Origin: Echinococcus granulosus
Taxonomy: Eukaryota > Platyhelminthes > Cestoda > Cyclophyllidea > Taeniidae
Direction: 5' to 3'
NCBI RefSeq assembly: GCF_000524195.1
Contig: NW_020170386.1
Location: forward strand, 1,016,105-1,080,104
DNA length: 64,000 bases
This document shows, one piece after another, positions 1-11,130 of the stretch. The translations under genes were made by a program, and so were the position numbers. How positions within the stretch are numbered: position 1 is the stretch's first letter; each line of letters starts with the position of its first letter. The notes under the pieces were generated by a model. It worked only from the letters and a program-made list of their open reading frames with translations. It made no database searches and was not told the origin of the DNA.

Positions 1-630
1 CAGAGTAGGACCCTTTGGCATTGTACACATTTTATAAAAATAAACGGGAGCTTCCTAAGGCAATAACAACAGTGTTCACCCATGTCCAGTTGCTATGACC
101 AAAAAGAAACCCGGAAAACTTCACCCCCATTCCATCTGAAAGATTGATGGTGTTGGTAACTCACTAAAACAGTCCTTCGTCTTATCAGTGCCCATAATTT
201 CAAGTATAATGTATACAATAAAGAACAAAAAGTCAAATAAAATCAGTAAAAATTATACTCCGTTTCAAATAGTTCTTTTTTTTGAAACTATTGCTCATAT
301 GTACAACCTTAAATTCTACGGCTACATATTTCATACAAAAATGAATTTAATTAATATTATGAGGGTTGCATTACACGCACTTAGCATGCTATAATAGTTT
401 TCATTGCTTCATTTAGAGGCGTATTAGTGTTCTAAATTTTGCACGCACAACATTGCGCTTTGCTTAGAATTAGTGCACAATGCGAGGTCATCCCGCGCAG
501 TTTTGATTTAAAATATAACACTTTAAAACTTAGTAAACAGCTTCCGTTGGCTTGAAATCACCATTGTTTTGCTTGCTGTCAGGGATGGCAAGAATGTTAA
601 AGTGTTTATTAATTATGCGGTGCATTTAAC
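1..630. other. AT-rich intergenic sequence, no gene seen
   Basis: Short open frames only, none with splice-site or family support. I see no RNA gene or repeat other than the solo LTR that begins at 631. Confidence 0.6.
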
Positions 631-823
631 TGTAATACGATAGTGGTTTATCCCTCGGTTCTGGTGAGGCGCCACTTTTGTACTTTGAACTAGCCCTCTT
701 GTGCCTTGCCGGGTGGGCTGGCCTTTTGGGCCATGCCAATAGCCCAGACACCTTCTCCGTGCTGAATACATATATTCTGCCCGAGTATTGTGTCTTCTTT
801 CGTCTTCAGGCAGTCTCGCTACA
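631..823 (+). mobile_element. Solo LTR, copy 1 (TRIM-like or LTR retrotransposon)
   Basis: A 193 bp unit starts TGTAATACGATAG and ends CTCGCTACA, so it has the TG...CA ends of a long terminal repeat. It is flanked by a perfect 4-bp direct duplication, TAAC, at 627-630 and 824-827. It matches the copies at 1183-1378 (inverted) and 30415-30610 along its whole length, by eye at roughly 85-90 percent. No internal region, primer-binding site or coding sequence is attached, so this is a solo LTR left by recombination. The size and lack of coding resemble terminal-repeat retrotransposons in miniature described in taeniid tapeworms, but that family assignment is unverified. Confidence 0.85.
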
Positions 824-1182
824 TAACACTTTAAAGAAACCTAATTCATTAGCCGCACATCACAAAGACCTTTTTTGAAACTGGTGTACGCAAGCAGAGG
901 TTTCTTTGCTGCAATAATATTAACCTTTTTCTGCTCTTCTACGACAGATTGCTTTCTTTCGATTATGTTGTTTTTGTAATTTCTGCAGTCTTTATTTCTT
1001 TTATTTCACCCCAGGCTGCATACCATGATTGGCTTCGCGCTGTATCCAAGTCCTTACAATTTGTAAAATTTGATTTTTCTGTGTTATTCTTATCAGTGCG
1101 GAGCTGTAATAAAGTTTATGGGCATTCTCAATAATACTTCATTAATTCAGAAATAGTCAAACGTCTTGGGACATTACATGAA
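824..1182. other. Spacer between two inverted solo LTRs
   Basis: 359 bp of AT-rich sequence. It is not the internal part of one element, because each flanking LTR has its own, different target duplication. No gene seen. Confidence 0.7.
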
Positions 1183-1378
1183 TGTAGCGTGCTGAGACTT
1201 CCATGAAGACGGAAGGGGACACAATACTCGGGCAGAATATATATTCAGCACAGAGAAGGTGTCTGGGCTAATGGCATGCCCTGAAGGCCAGCCCACCCAG
1301 AGAGGTACAAGAGGGCTAATTCAAAGTACAAAAGTGGCGCCTCACCAACACCGAGGGATCAACCACTATCGCATTACA
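1183..1378 (-). mobile_element. Solo LTR, copy 2 (inverted)
   Basis: On the minus strand this 196 bp unit begins TGTAATGCGATAG at 1378 and ends CACGCTACA at 1183. It is flanked by the 4-bp duplication TGAA (1179-1182 and 1379-1382). It is the same family as the copy at 631-823 but in the opposite orientation, with its own target site, so the two are independent insertions. Small internal differences (for example around the polypyrimidine stretch near 1205) show that it has aged separately. Confidence 0.85.
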
Positions 1379-1382
1379 TGAA

Positions 1383-2635
1383 AGCTAAGGCAACACTCCT
1401 AATTTCAGGTGTTAGTATCCCACCCTTTGTTTGCTTTTACTTATTGTGTTATTACTGCCGCACTTTTAGCCCCACGTTTTTGAAGTACGCAAGCGTGACC
1501 AAGGGTGATCCATGAATAAAACGGAGTTTTTGTCCTTTTTTACGGCTAAGAATACTTAGTAAGTCGTCCATCTTGACGGCCTTTCTCGACGTACTAACAT
1601 AGAATAGATTTTGCAAGCTTCATGCACATGAATGCTGTTGATGTCAACGTTTTGCCTCAAGTATCGTGGGAATCAGATGGTACCGCTTATCTTTGTTACA
1701 TCAGTCTTAACGAATAAGTAGTTGGATTTTGTCTAATCTCGTTAAAGTATTGCAATTTTAAAAGTTACCTAAGTTTTAAAACAAAATTAGAGGAAAGCCT
1801 TCAATCACTGCATTAGCTTCTTACAACTGTGTAGTAATGGAGGTTCGCTGAGAGGTATAAGATCTCAGACAATCCGAGAATAGGGATGCGGAAATTCACT
1901 AAATCCATCGGTGTACATGCGAGTATGGAAGAATACGGACAGCTGTTCCTGGTGTCATTTTATCCTTTCGCCATTCAAAAGTCTCAATTTTCTTCGTTCC
2001 AAATTATCCCATTTGTGCTTATGATTTACTGGTTGTTTGTTTTCTCATTCTTAAGACAAGATTTCCTAACTTAAACCAAAACGCCCTCTCAAGCCACACC
2101 TAATTGGCTAATTTTATCTGGCATTGGGAAAGGGTGTTACGTACCTGCACAGCCACAAGTAAACTTAACGGTGCCAATCATTTAGCAAATTACCGATGTG
2201 ATCAAGTTCCAGCGCTTAAGTATGCCAGCGAAGGAGTTGTTATTTTTTCGGTTTCGGCATTTTGAAAATCCTTAATTGCTCGAATTTAGCTATTCCAGGT
2301 GGTTTCGCAAGTTCACCAATGCCACAGCTCTTACCGCCCCAATGGCTTGGGGCCAATCAACTGAGCACTAGATAAACTGAAGGGGATGACTAACAGACAT
2401 TTTAAGGAGGATTTAAATCCCATCGGATGAAGTTAAACTTCTTTAGTCCACCTGTTATTTCTATCACTAGCCATAAAGATGAAAAATGAATATTATTTAT
2501 ACCGTCACCTGACGTCACAGCGGCACACATCGCACTCGTGGTATGGCTGCATTGCTGCACGATACCTGGCATGGTGATTTGGAGATTACTATACACCAAC
2601 TCACTTAGCTCCCCTTCACACATTCATGCGATTCA
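1383..2635. other. Intergenic sequence, no gene seen
   Basis: Only short chance frames. Nothing recognised up to the CCAAT pair in front of the gene at 2797. Confidence 0.55.
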
Positions 2636-2639
2636 GCAG

Positions 2640-2664
2640 CCAATGATGGCCTCAGCAAGCCAAT
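2640..2664 (+). promoter_or_regulatory. Paired CCAAT boxes upstream of the 2797 gene
   Basis: CCAAT at 2640-2644 and again at 2660-2664, 20 bp apart and about 135-155 bp before the ATG at 2797. NF-Y binds such motifs in animal promoters. Close pairs also precede the zinc-finger, FW-peptide and filamin genes in this window. Function is inferred from position only. Confidence 0.4.
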
Positions 2665-2796
2665 TTGGTGTGCTTTGACAAGTCAATGAGCGCATACACC
2701 TGCGCCCACATAGACGAATAAGTGGCTGGTATCAAGGTCAGAAGACACTGTGTGAAGACATTCAAATATTTACGCTTACACACAAGTAGCGAGAGA

Positions 2797-3540
2797 ATGT
2801 CGCGCAATAGGAGCACCACTCGTTACGGGCGAGACACCAGTCCTCATCTACCTCCTCATTCACGCGCAGCAGGCAGATTAAGACCACGTTTTGAGGAACT
2901 TGGCTTGAACTATGGCTTTGCACAAGCCGACCCAGAGAAGAATGCCGGCTACTGCTTTGTCTATCGAACGTTGAAAAATAAACTTTCCAACGTTGGCATG
3001 GCGTGCAGCATTCGTGCGAACGAAAACGAGATCCGGCTCACAGAACTTGAGGGTCCCTTGGACAAACGGGAGAAAGTCAGGATTTTCACCCATGACATCA
3101 TCAGTTACTATAAATTCAACCACAAGGCCAAGTTCGTTGCCATTTGTATTGATGCCTGTCATCGAAGGAAGACGGGATATTGGTTCCTGTGTTTTGAAAG
3201 GGAGGGGCAACTGTCATATTTCTGCGAATACCTCAATTTTCTCTTTGGATTAGATGGTTTGGATGCCCACGAAGGGCCGGATGGGGATAGAATTAGCTAC
3301 GTAGACCGAAAGTCGGGAAGTGCTCGATCATTCTTATTGAACCAAGGGAGCAGGCACTACAAGAGCGATCTATACCAGCTCAGAGGTCGACACGAGCCGG
3401 ACTCCTATGACAGTGGCTACACGGATTACAGTAGCGAAGCTTACGCCTCTAGCGTCCTTTCTCCCCCTCCCCGAAAAATAGCCTATCCCAGGTATTCACC
3501 CCAGAAATCCACCAGCAAACGCAATTTCAAGCGATGGTGA
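2797..3540 (+). CDS. Single-exon protein with a PH/PTB-like domain, otherwise unknown
   Basis: An uninterrupted 247-codon frame from ATG 2797 to TGA. The frame is open further upstream to a stop at 2719 but has no earlier ATG. After a basic, Ser/Pro-rich N-terminus (residues 1-30), residues about 45-150 form an alternating hydrophobic block: a tyrosine/phenylalanine strand (GYCFVYRTLKNKL), a basic KREKVRIF strand, HDIISYYKF, then VAICIDA, GYWFLCFERE, and an acidic-aromatic helix (YFCEYLNFLFG). That order resembles the second half of PTB/PH folds and the PH-like orphan families known from flatworms. The C-terminus (about 175-247) is rich in Tyr, Ser and Pro, with DSGYTDYSSEAY and SPPP, and ends in a basic stretch, so it could carry phosphotyrosine sites for an adaptor role. 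No intron is evident and no AATAAA was found soon after the stop. Coding status is well supported; the domain call is a resemblance seen by eye. Confidence 0.7.
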   Translation: MSRNRSTTRYGRDTSPHLPPHSRAAGRLRPRFEELGLNYGFAQADPEKNAGYCFVYRTLKNKLSNVGMACSIRANENEIRLTELEGPLDKREKVRIFTHDIISYYKFNHKAKFVAICIDACHRRKTGYWFLCFEREGQLSYFCEYLNFLFGLDGLDAHEGPDGDRISYVDRKSGSARSFLLNQGSRHYKSDLYQLRGRHEPDSYDSGYTDYSSEAYASSVLSPPPRKIAYPRYSPQKSTSKRNFKRW

Positions 3541-6500
3541 TGATAATTCAAACTTCCTCACCTAACACAGCTTGTATTTTTTGCAATAACATCAATTTTG
3601 GGTCTTTTTGAGTATTAAAAACGTTCTGCACAGGCGTGCCCTGCGCCCACCGTATTGTCATTGCTCGTGTGGGTATCTTCGTGAGCGTGCATGTTCAGGC
3701 TGAGTGGTCAGGTGTACAACGGCGTGCATTGATACAAAGATGAGTCCTCTTAAATGGCACTCGGTCAAGCTTTTGCCCTTGCATCCTCGAGCACTAATGT
3801 AACAACGCCCCAGTCGAATTTTGTTGTAATAATTGGGACGTGAGAGCAGGGCATATGTCGGTCAAACGTGTGAAACTCGACTAAGTGTGAAATTGGGGCA
3901 CGTGCCTTCAGTGTTTTGGTAACTAAATTGTAACAATGCCATGAAATTTTATCCAGACTCGGGATATGGAGCAGCAAGTGATTATTAAGTGAACACAATG
4001 GTAATGATAGATTAATTTATCCACTCTATTATAAAAGAATGCATTGGTTGCCGTATTTATTTGGTCTTGTTACCACCTTTATTAAGCTGATTTCTACTGG
4101 CGGACTTAATTTTGCGGAGCACATGAGTTTTTTGGTTTTTTTTGCCTTTTGATGTTAAAGGAAAGCCTAAGAACAAATATTCTTGTGCTTTTACTTAGCT
4201 GTGGCAAATTGATTTTACCTTCATCCAACAATACCTCATAAACAAGACAGCCAATGCGTGTTTTTACTTCTCTAATTATGAATCTCTGATTTTACACCTT
4301 TGCTAACTAATCTTTCTATCGATTCCAGCTTACTCTTTTGCAAAGTGCCACAATGCTTCATGAATGGTAAGTGATAAACAAATAAGGAGACCACGTATTT
4401 GTCTATCTGACGGCCGTAAAGAAATCGGTCTATTCACTAGTGACAACATAGGCACTTCAGCATCAGGTCTTGCTGATTAACGATAGTTTAAGTTCTTTAC
4501 TTGACCTTTATTTTCAATCGTCTATTAAACATTATTATTGCCAACAATGGTACTATTGTTCTGGAAGCCTGACGATGCTGTTGTGTCTTCACCAAGCAGC
4601 AGGCTCATAGTTCCCCGTACCTGCTTGAACAGTGGATGACCATTTCACGGGTGATGGGTCACATGACAGCCCACATTTTCACCACGAGTGACCTTGGTAT
4701 CCTATACGCGTGTGTGTACCACCAGAGGAAGCATTAAATGAAAAAAATCTTAACGTGTCGAACCGCGTCACTCATTGTCATTTTGTGGGAGAAGTCTGCT
4801 TCGAGTCTCAAATTCAATTATCTGACGAATGATTAGCGGTCAAGTATCCATTACTGGTTGAATCAGCACTCATTTAGGGTGGTTTCAATAATTGGCCTTA
4901 GTAATAAGAGAAATGATTCCGTAAAATGCTTCATCAAAAGCTCCAACTGTTCACTTATTTGCTGTAATACACATGATGCTGCATGAGTCACGCAACTTCA
5001 CATTTGCTGCTTCATTTTCCGGGAATAATGCATCCGTAATATTCATCAACAAAGTGATGCAAGCTTCAATGAAATCACGTGTTCATCGTACTGCCAAACA
5101 AAAAGTAGGATTTATGGACTTTCTGTTACTTTGGTAGGGCTTTTGCGTTGCTTCATTTAAACATCCTCCGGCATTCGTTACTGCTACTTAGAAGACAAGT
5201 GTTGCTGTTTATTATCGACTAAAATGCCTATTCTGTTCGTTTACGATAGTAAAGTCGCAAAAATAACTTTCCCGTGGATCAAATAAATTTATTTTATAAA
5301 ATAAACATGCAAAGCTTTTGCACTTAAGACTGACTCAACTTTTTTTAAACTAATCTGTCTCATTTGAGATTGCACCACTACTTCTGATCTGCTACTACAA
5401 AGTGCGACTCGATTGTGGAAGAGTATATATCGAACAAGATACTTTTAATCTAAGTTAAAAAGTATTTGTAAAAAAAAATGACATGAAAAATTCGCTGGCA
5501 TTCATTGTTATTTTGCATAATTTTCTTTGTCCTTATTTATTATTTTTTGCATTAGTACGGTTCGGAATATTTTCCTCATTGTAGAATTTTTCCACGTGGG
5601 TGATCAAAAAGTTAGTACTTTGTAATAATAACATTGAATTTAATTTTGAATCAACGCAGGTATGAAAAAACTTTCAATGCTTTTATTCTTCAAGATGACA
5701 TGCGCGCACGGCCACCAGTTTTTGACTAGCCAGTCAAGCATACATTCAAAAGTTGCATCAACAACAATGGAACTTAAAAGTCTAAGAAATCACCACCATG
5801 TAATGAACACGGGGTAAAGTAAAACTGAGTGAGTGGATGTTTTTTAGCTTTGTTACATTTTATTCTGTTCGTTTGTTTCCTTGCCATTTGGTTGAGACTG
5901 TAGTCCAAAGACTTTAAGCATAATTGTCTGAGTGCGTACGACTGCGCCATAAGTGACTATGTTCGGTATGCTTTACTTGCTTTTATAGGTTTTTCTTATC
6001 CCCCTGGTTCTAAGAAGATTATTTCACTGGAGTTCTTGCCTGATGGCAAAGCTTGAGTCTGTTCCCGCCGTCAGTTGAACGTGTTCCTTGAGTGGTGCAC
6101 AGTACCCCCTTGACTCAATCGCACAAGGAAGGTTGGCCAAGCTTAATCAGTCAATAAGGTTGTGGGTCATTAAATGATATTTTAATTGTGCATTGTGCAA
6201 CATCTCAACGATTGTCTGTCGGTTTGCTATTGTGGCACAACAGTATGGCACATATCCTTAAGCGAATGCAAACTCTGAATTCATTAAGCTCGTTTTGTGT
6301 GGCGTATTAACATCTATCCAGAAAATTTATCACTGTAAGTGTTAATAAAAGTTTCAGTAACCAACTGTTAATTGTTTTGCATTCATTTTTTTCCAAAATA
6401 TTAAATACTTTTAATGGAATGCTTACGCAAATACATTTAATTAAATCCTGAGTGTAAATCCGATGCGTCACGGTTGATTGTTAAAAACATTAGCATTAAA

Positions 6501-7530
6501 GAGATCACTATGAGCGTTTTCTCAATTTCGAATGGCTAGCTGCCCCTGCGAGATCACACTTTATAAGTGCACTTTTATGTAAGTGAAACCCTGCCTTTCC
6601 TCCGTGGTTCCTTACAGGCTCCTTTTACTTCTTCATTTTTTGTTGTGCCTATCATTTATTGAATACATTAGGAAATAACTTCGTAAATTTACTTAAAAAT
6701 GTAATATCGTGCCAATCAATTTCAACTGTTATATTGGACATATTAAATTATCTCATGAAACTTTAGAAGATAAATAAGTTAAGAATAATAAATTTCAAAC
6801 AATAATCTAAAATAATCTCAGATAAAACCTTTGTACACCATTCTTCACCATCACATTAAATTGTATATGATAGATACCATAAAGGTAACCCATTTCGAAA
6901 AATGTAAATTAATGCCCTCATCATCTCAAGAGTAATGTGCAGCCATTGGAGTCACAGTGTCGTTAAAAATCTCATACTTTGGATTTGCAAAGATACCTTA
7001 CGTAAAATGGCGCGACTGATGACTGAGTGCTTGGTATCAATCCCACGCCACGACATTTCAGGAGTAGCGTTAGACTTACCAGAGCTCTGAGCTACCTAGT
7101 TGATAGCACGTTTTGTACTTTAATTTTTTTCTCTGCACACTAAAGTAATTACTCCACGTCTCACCATGCCTATATGGCAGCTGCTAAGGGCCTAACTGCA
7201 TCGTCTTCACGAAGATTGATTTAGTCACTTTTATGACAGATTGAATACGCAAGAAACCTTCCCATTCTGTTTACATTACTGATGGGAGTAAAGCAGCCAA
7301 GTTCATGTCATGTGTCACCTCAAGCAATTTAGACTACCTTAAATTATAGTTGATCCTGAAATTTCTATCTAAATATGTATCTTAATTAGGAAAGGTAGCA
7401 AGCTATCAAGTTCCCTTTCGTGTGACAAGAGCCTGACTGATGCGTAGTTCCTCAGCTTCAGGAAACCTTTCTGCTTCCAATAAGTAGCCTATACATTTTA
7501 AAAAAAGAATTCCAGCATCATGATGAAAAT
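3541..7530. other. 4 kb intergenic stretch, no gene seen
   Basis: AT-rich throughout with many short runs of A and T. The longest frames are under 80 codons and lack splice-site or family support. No repeat, tRNA or retroelement coding was recognised. Confidence 0.55.
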
Positions 7531-7536
7531 CACATA

Positions 7537-7542
7537 TTTATT
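7537..7542 (-). terminator. AATAAA polyadenylation signal of the zinc-finger gene
   Basis: On the minus strand AATAAA lies 15 bp after the stop codon at 7558-7560, which would give a very short 3' UTR. Confidence 0.55.
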
Positions 7543-7557
7543 TGGGGGTGTCAAAAG

Positions 7558-10290
7558 TTATCCTAAGCTCTCCGATTCGGGCATTGAGGAATTTTGTAGT
7601 GGAGGTGAGGAAGCTAGTGCCTCTATCGAGAAAACCCCGCAGGTTTTATGCTGAGACGTACTATAATGGTCGGTACTGGTTAGCCATCCTCCACCGCTGC
7701 TGTTTGCGAATATACTTCTGTTCGGAAGATCCGCCGTGGCATTAACGGAGGCCGTAGAAAATGGCAACCCCATTAATTGCTGGGGTGGTAGGATGTAGAA
7801 AGAGGACTGGGATACAGGGAGGTTGATGTTTGCATCCAATCTAACCACACGTGTCCATAGTTTAGTCAGGTTGTTCTTCCCTGGCTTTCGGGACAGCGAA
7901 AAGAAGGCCATATTTTCGTCGTGCCGGGAGCGGATGTGCAGTTTCAACGAGGAGCCCTGAGTAAAAGAGGCTCCACACCCAGAGCAAGAGTAGGGCTTGT
8001 CGCCTATAGATGCATATTGGAAGAGCTTTTTAAGTTAAGAATGGTGGCAATTGTTTCATTGATGATAGGATAGGCGACTAATTAACTATGGGTAATTAAT
8101 CCATTTCACTTCGCAAGGACCATCAAGGGAGTATCGCAACATCTACACTTCAAATGCTCATATTGGATAAAATTATAGCATTGGTCACTTCGAGGCAAAG
8201 AAGAGCAGCTACCAGTGTATTTGAGCACCTATGGCTTTCTCGTGATTTTTAGTTTTGGATTTAAGCTGCAGTTTTTATATCATCGTGGACTGCAATGAAC
8301 GCAAATTTAACTTCATTTATTAACGCAATGCCGGAGATTAAATATAAAGATTATACACACGTGTTGATACTAAGACATGGAATTCTAAGGCCCTTTTCCG
8401 CTTTAGCTGTGGGACACTGTAAGATTGCATTGAGAAATTTTGCGAAGTAATGCGGTGAAAAGGTGCGGAACACGACATGATGTAAAGCACTTAAGATCAA
8501 AAGTAGATTGTTACGTGAAAATTCTCATTCACTATAGGTGTGGCACAATGCATAACAGTCGTGTAGGGACGACAAAATTTTTCAGGCCTTTGCATTTATT
8601 TTCTCCTTAGCAGGAATGAAAAGAAGGTAGTAGTGGAAAGCTCATTGTCTCTCGTGACACCAATAATTTATAAATTTCGCTTAGTTAGCTCAAATGAGTT
8701 CAAAATTGTTGTTAAAAATGAATAGCCCCTTTCTTGATGAACTTTTTCAGTACCTTTGGAGGTTGGGTAACCGTACTATCCTACGCATTGTACTTTCGAA
8801 ATGATGGTGCAATTTGCAGTGTAGCATTTTAAATTGAAATGCAATATATAAATTTGCATTAAATCTTTAGTTATTAGAGAATGGGTGTTGCTGTTTAAAA
8901 ACCACTTTAATTCAATACTCGTCTATTTGCTGTTTTGTCAACAGAGCTCCAATTTATAAGTTGCAAACACTAAATTTGCAAGGTACCAATGTCTGTGGTC
9001 ATAATTTTTTTATGGCACAATTTCAAGCACTGCGTCCAGCAACATTTGGACTAACCGATCAGCGAGATTTTTTAATTCACAATAGCTTTAAACATAACTA
9101 AGTACGACTATTATAATATGTACAAAAAATCACTTATTTGAGCCTTATGGCATCATCACTTTAAAGGCCGCTTTTGATAACAAATTTGTGACTTTGCGGA
9201 ATATTGTTTTAAGTCTTGGAATCGTTGTACAGCAAATCTTGTATATTCATTACACTTCATCTTACCCTTGACTGCTACACAACTGAATATATAAAAAATT
9301 GCGACTCCTTATTTACATCAGTTTAATAATTTCTGCTACAAGTTTGTTATACCTTAAGGGATAAAACTTGCTTCGATTGTCTAACTTTTAACATGCTGCT
9401 AATCCATAAAGGCATTTTGTTGACCTCTATTGAGTACATTTGTGAAACATCAAGGAACTTATTGTATGGAAAAAGTCGTTTGACCTTGCTGAGTATCTTA
9501 AACCCATACAGAATGTGCCACTCTCGACGGGTGGCTTTGGTGAACTCCCTATGAAATTACCAAATTAAAACGTTTAGCACTAGAATTAACACCTGACTTT
9601 TCGGTAACCTAAACTATAACCTTTTCATAACGCCTTCGCTACAACACTTTGACTGCTTGAAAATTAACGTTGTCTATAGCTAAAATGATTAAAAGGAAAG
9701 GGAAAAACCCATTGAAATAAGCAATCATGAGTTAGAATTAAGATAGGTAATTCGAGTTAATCATGCTGTTTTCGCTTGTACCATCCTAAGAAATAACATA
9801 GTCGCTTTTGTAATGTGCACGTTCACTCACCAGTGTGTGTTCGAATGTGTACATACATATTACTGTAGTGCCTCGTAGTATAGGCACACAGTTTGCACTT
9901 CAGAATGGATTCCTCGCTACCGGCAGCATGGGTTTTCTGAAGATGTCTCAGGAGATTCTTTTCAAATCTGAATGATTTTTTGCAAAGCGGACATGACAGA
10001 TCCTGGTCAGAACTGAATGGAACGAAAGGATAAATGGAGCTTGAGCACGGAAAGGTGGCTAATTCCATGGATGAAGACGGATAGGATTGAGTCGATGATG
10101 CTGCGCCCACTGTCGGTGGAGCCCTAATTGAAAGATCCAGAGCCTTTTCCTCCACATCCTCAACGGTCTCCACGCATGTGGGATTGACGTAGGACCGCAG
10201 ATTGGTCCAAGTGATTGAAAGCATTTGAAGAATTGTGTTTGAATAATGGGGACTGGAGGGAGGTGCGTATGACTCCAAAAGATGCGAAAG
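7558..10290 (-). CDS. C2H2 zinc-finger transcription factor, three fingers, spliced
   Basis: Two exons on the minus strand: 10290..9831 and 8003..7558. The join fits in phase: the first ends at HT plus one base before a GTGAGT donor, the second starts after CTATAG, giving the classic finger linker HTGDKPY. Finger 1 is CPLCKKSFRFEKNLLRHLQKTH, finger 2 CKLCAYTTRHYSNMYVHIRTH (C-x2-C, H-x3-H), and finger 3, completed by exon 2, CSGCGASFTQGSSLKLHIRSRH. The N-terminal part contains EEKALDLSIR, close to the PxDLS motif that recruits the corepressor CtBP, so a repressor role is possible. The C-terminal 110 residues are Ser/Pro-rich without a domain. The first in-frame ATG in exon A is at 10224, giving about 279 residues; an acceptor at 10291 suggests that a 5' exon joins there. 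Nuclear location and DNA binding are inferred from the fingers. The ortholog is not identified. Confidence 0.85.
8004..9830 (-). other. 1.8 kb intron of the zinc-finger gene
   Basis: Bounded by donor GTGAGT (9830-9825) and acceptor TATAG (8004-8008) on the minus strand. AT-rich; no nested gene or repeat recognised. Confidence 0.75.
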
Positions 10291-10976
10291 CTGAAATTTT
10301 CCAATGCAGGTATGTAATTAGTTTGAGCATTTGTGCATATATGCCAACGATGGAGATCGAAACCAGTTGAAGGCATTGAGGATATACCTATACGCATATT
10401 GGGATTGAGTTCACTTAATCAAGTTACGACATAGGCCAATACCACATAGGCTATAAATTTCTAGTTCTACGCGTGCCTCTTTCTAAAAACGTACCAATGC
10501 TCTCGCCGTTTATGTAGCCATACAATCAGATAGGATTTCGTTATCCTAGAATGAATTATGAGTCTTAATTGTTGGTCTAGCCAAAAGGGTTGTAATGTAT
10601 TCCAACAATTAGCTTTGCCTAGAATGCTATCAATGTGGGACGAAATGTTCAAATTGCAGGTCCTCTGTAGATAAAATAGCTTTAAATCAAATGACTTCAT
10701 GATCTTGTGTTTACAAGTACTCACGCTGCACTCCCCACTTTTGGGAGTTTTTATAAGGAAACAATCCAGCTTAAGGTGAATTATACAAAGCTGGACTAGA
10801 TTTGATAGTAAAGTGGGTGCGGATCTTGATCAAATTTTAAAAAGAAAGGTTAAAGCTTACCTGAGTATCTGCCCACATCGAGGAAGCGATCCGTGTCAGT
10901 ATGCTACGAACAAAGTGTAAGATATTATAGTGTGTAATGGGGTCGAGAAGAGTAACAGGCCAGAGCACTCGCTTAC

Positions 10977-11035
10977 CCTCTTCGGGGGGAGATGAATCGG
11001 CCAATAAGTTAATGGCAATCTCGATGCGACATGAC
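10977..11035 (-). other. Possible 5' exon of the zinc-finger gene
   Basis: 59 bp on the minus strand between an acceptor-like GGTCTCCAG and a strong donor GAAGAGG/GTAAGCG. The only ATG in it opens a seven-codon frame, so it is more likely untranslated, or it may be the 3' part of a first exon starting within the CCAAT-rich block just upstream. Two frames are open across it, so coding use cannot be excluded. Confidence 0.35.
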
Positions 11036-11115
11036 CTGGAGACCAATCAAAAAGGAGGATGTGGCCCGTGCGCGCATCTATTTCCCCGTCTACGTCCGTA
11101 ATCCTGATTGGTTAA
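11003..11115 (-). promoter_or_regulatory. CCAAT-rich GC-elevated block, candidate zinc-finger promoter
   Basis: CCAAT-type motifs occur at about 11010 (GGCCAATAAG), 11043 (GACCAATC) and 11108 (TGATTGGTT) in a stretch clearly richer in G and C than its surroundings. It sits about 0.8 kb upstream of the first in-frame ATG of the zinc-finger gene. Promoter use is inferred. Confidence 0.35.
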
Positions 11116-11130
11116 GCCTAAGAGCCGGAC

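Noticed and set aside
678..878. Plus frame shared in part with 30462-30746 as a conserved small protein
   Set aside because: The shared sequence is the solo LTR itself; the frames start at TTG inside the repeat and diverge outside it.
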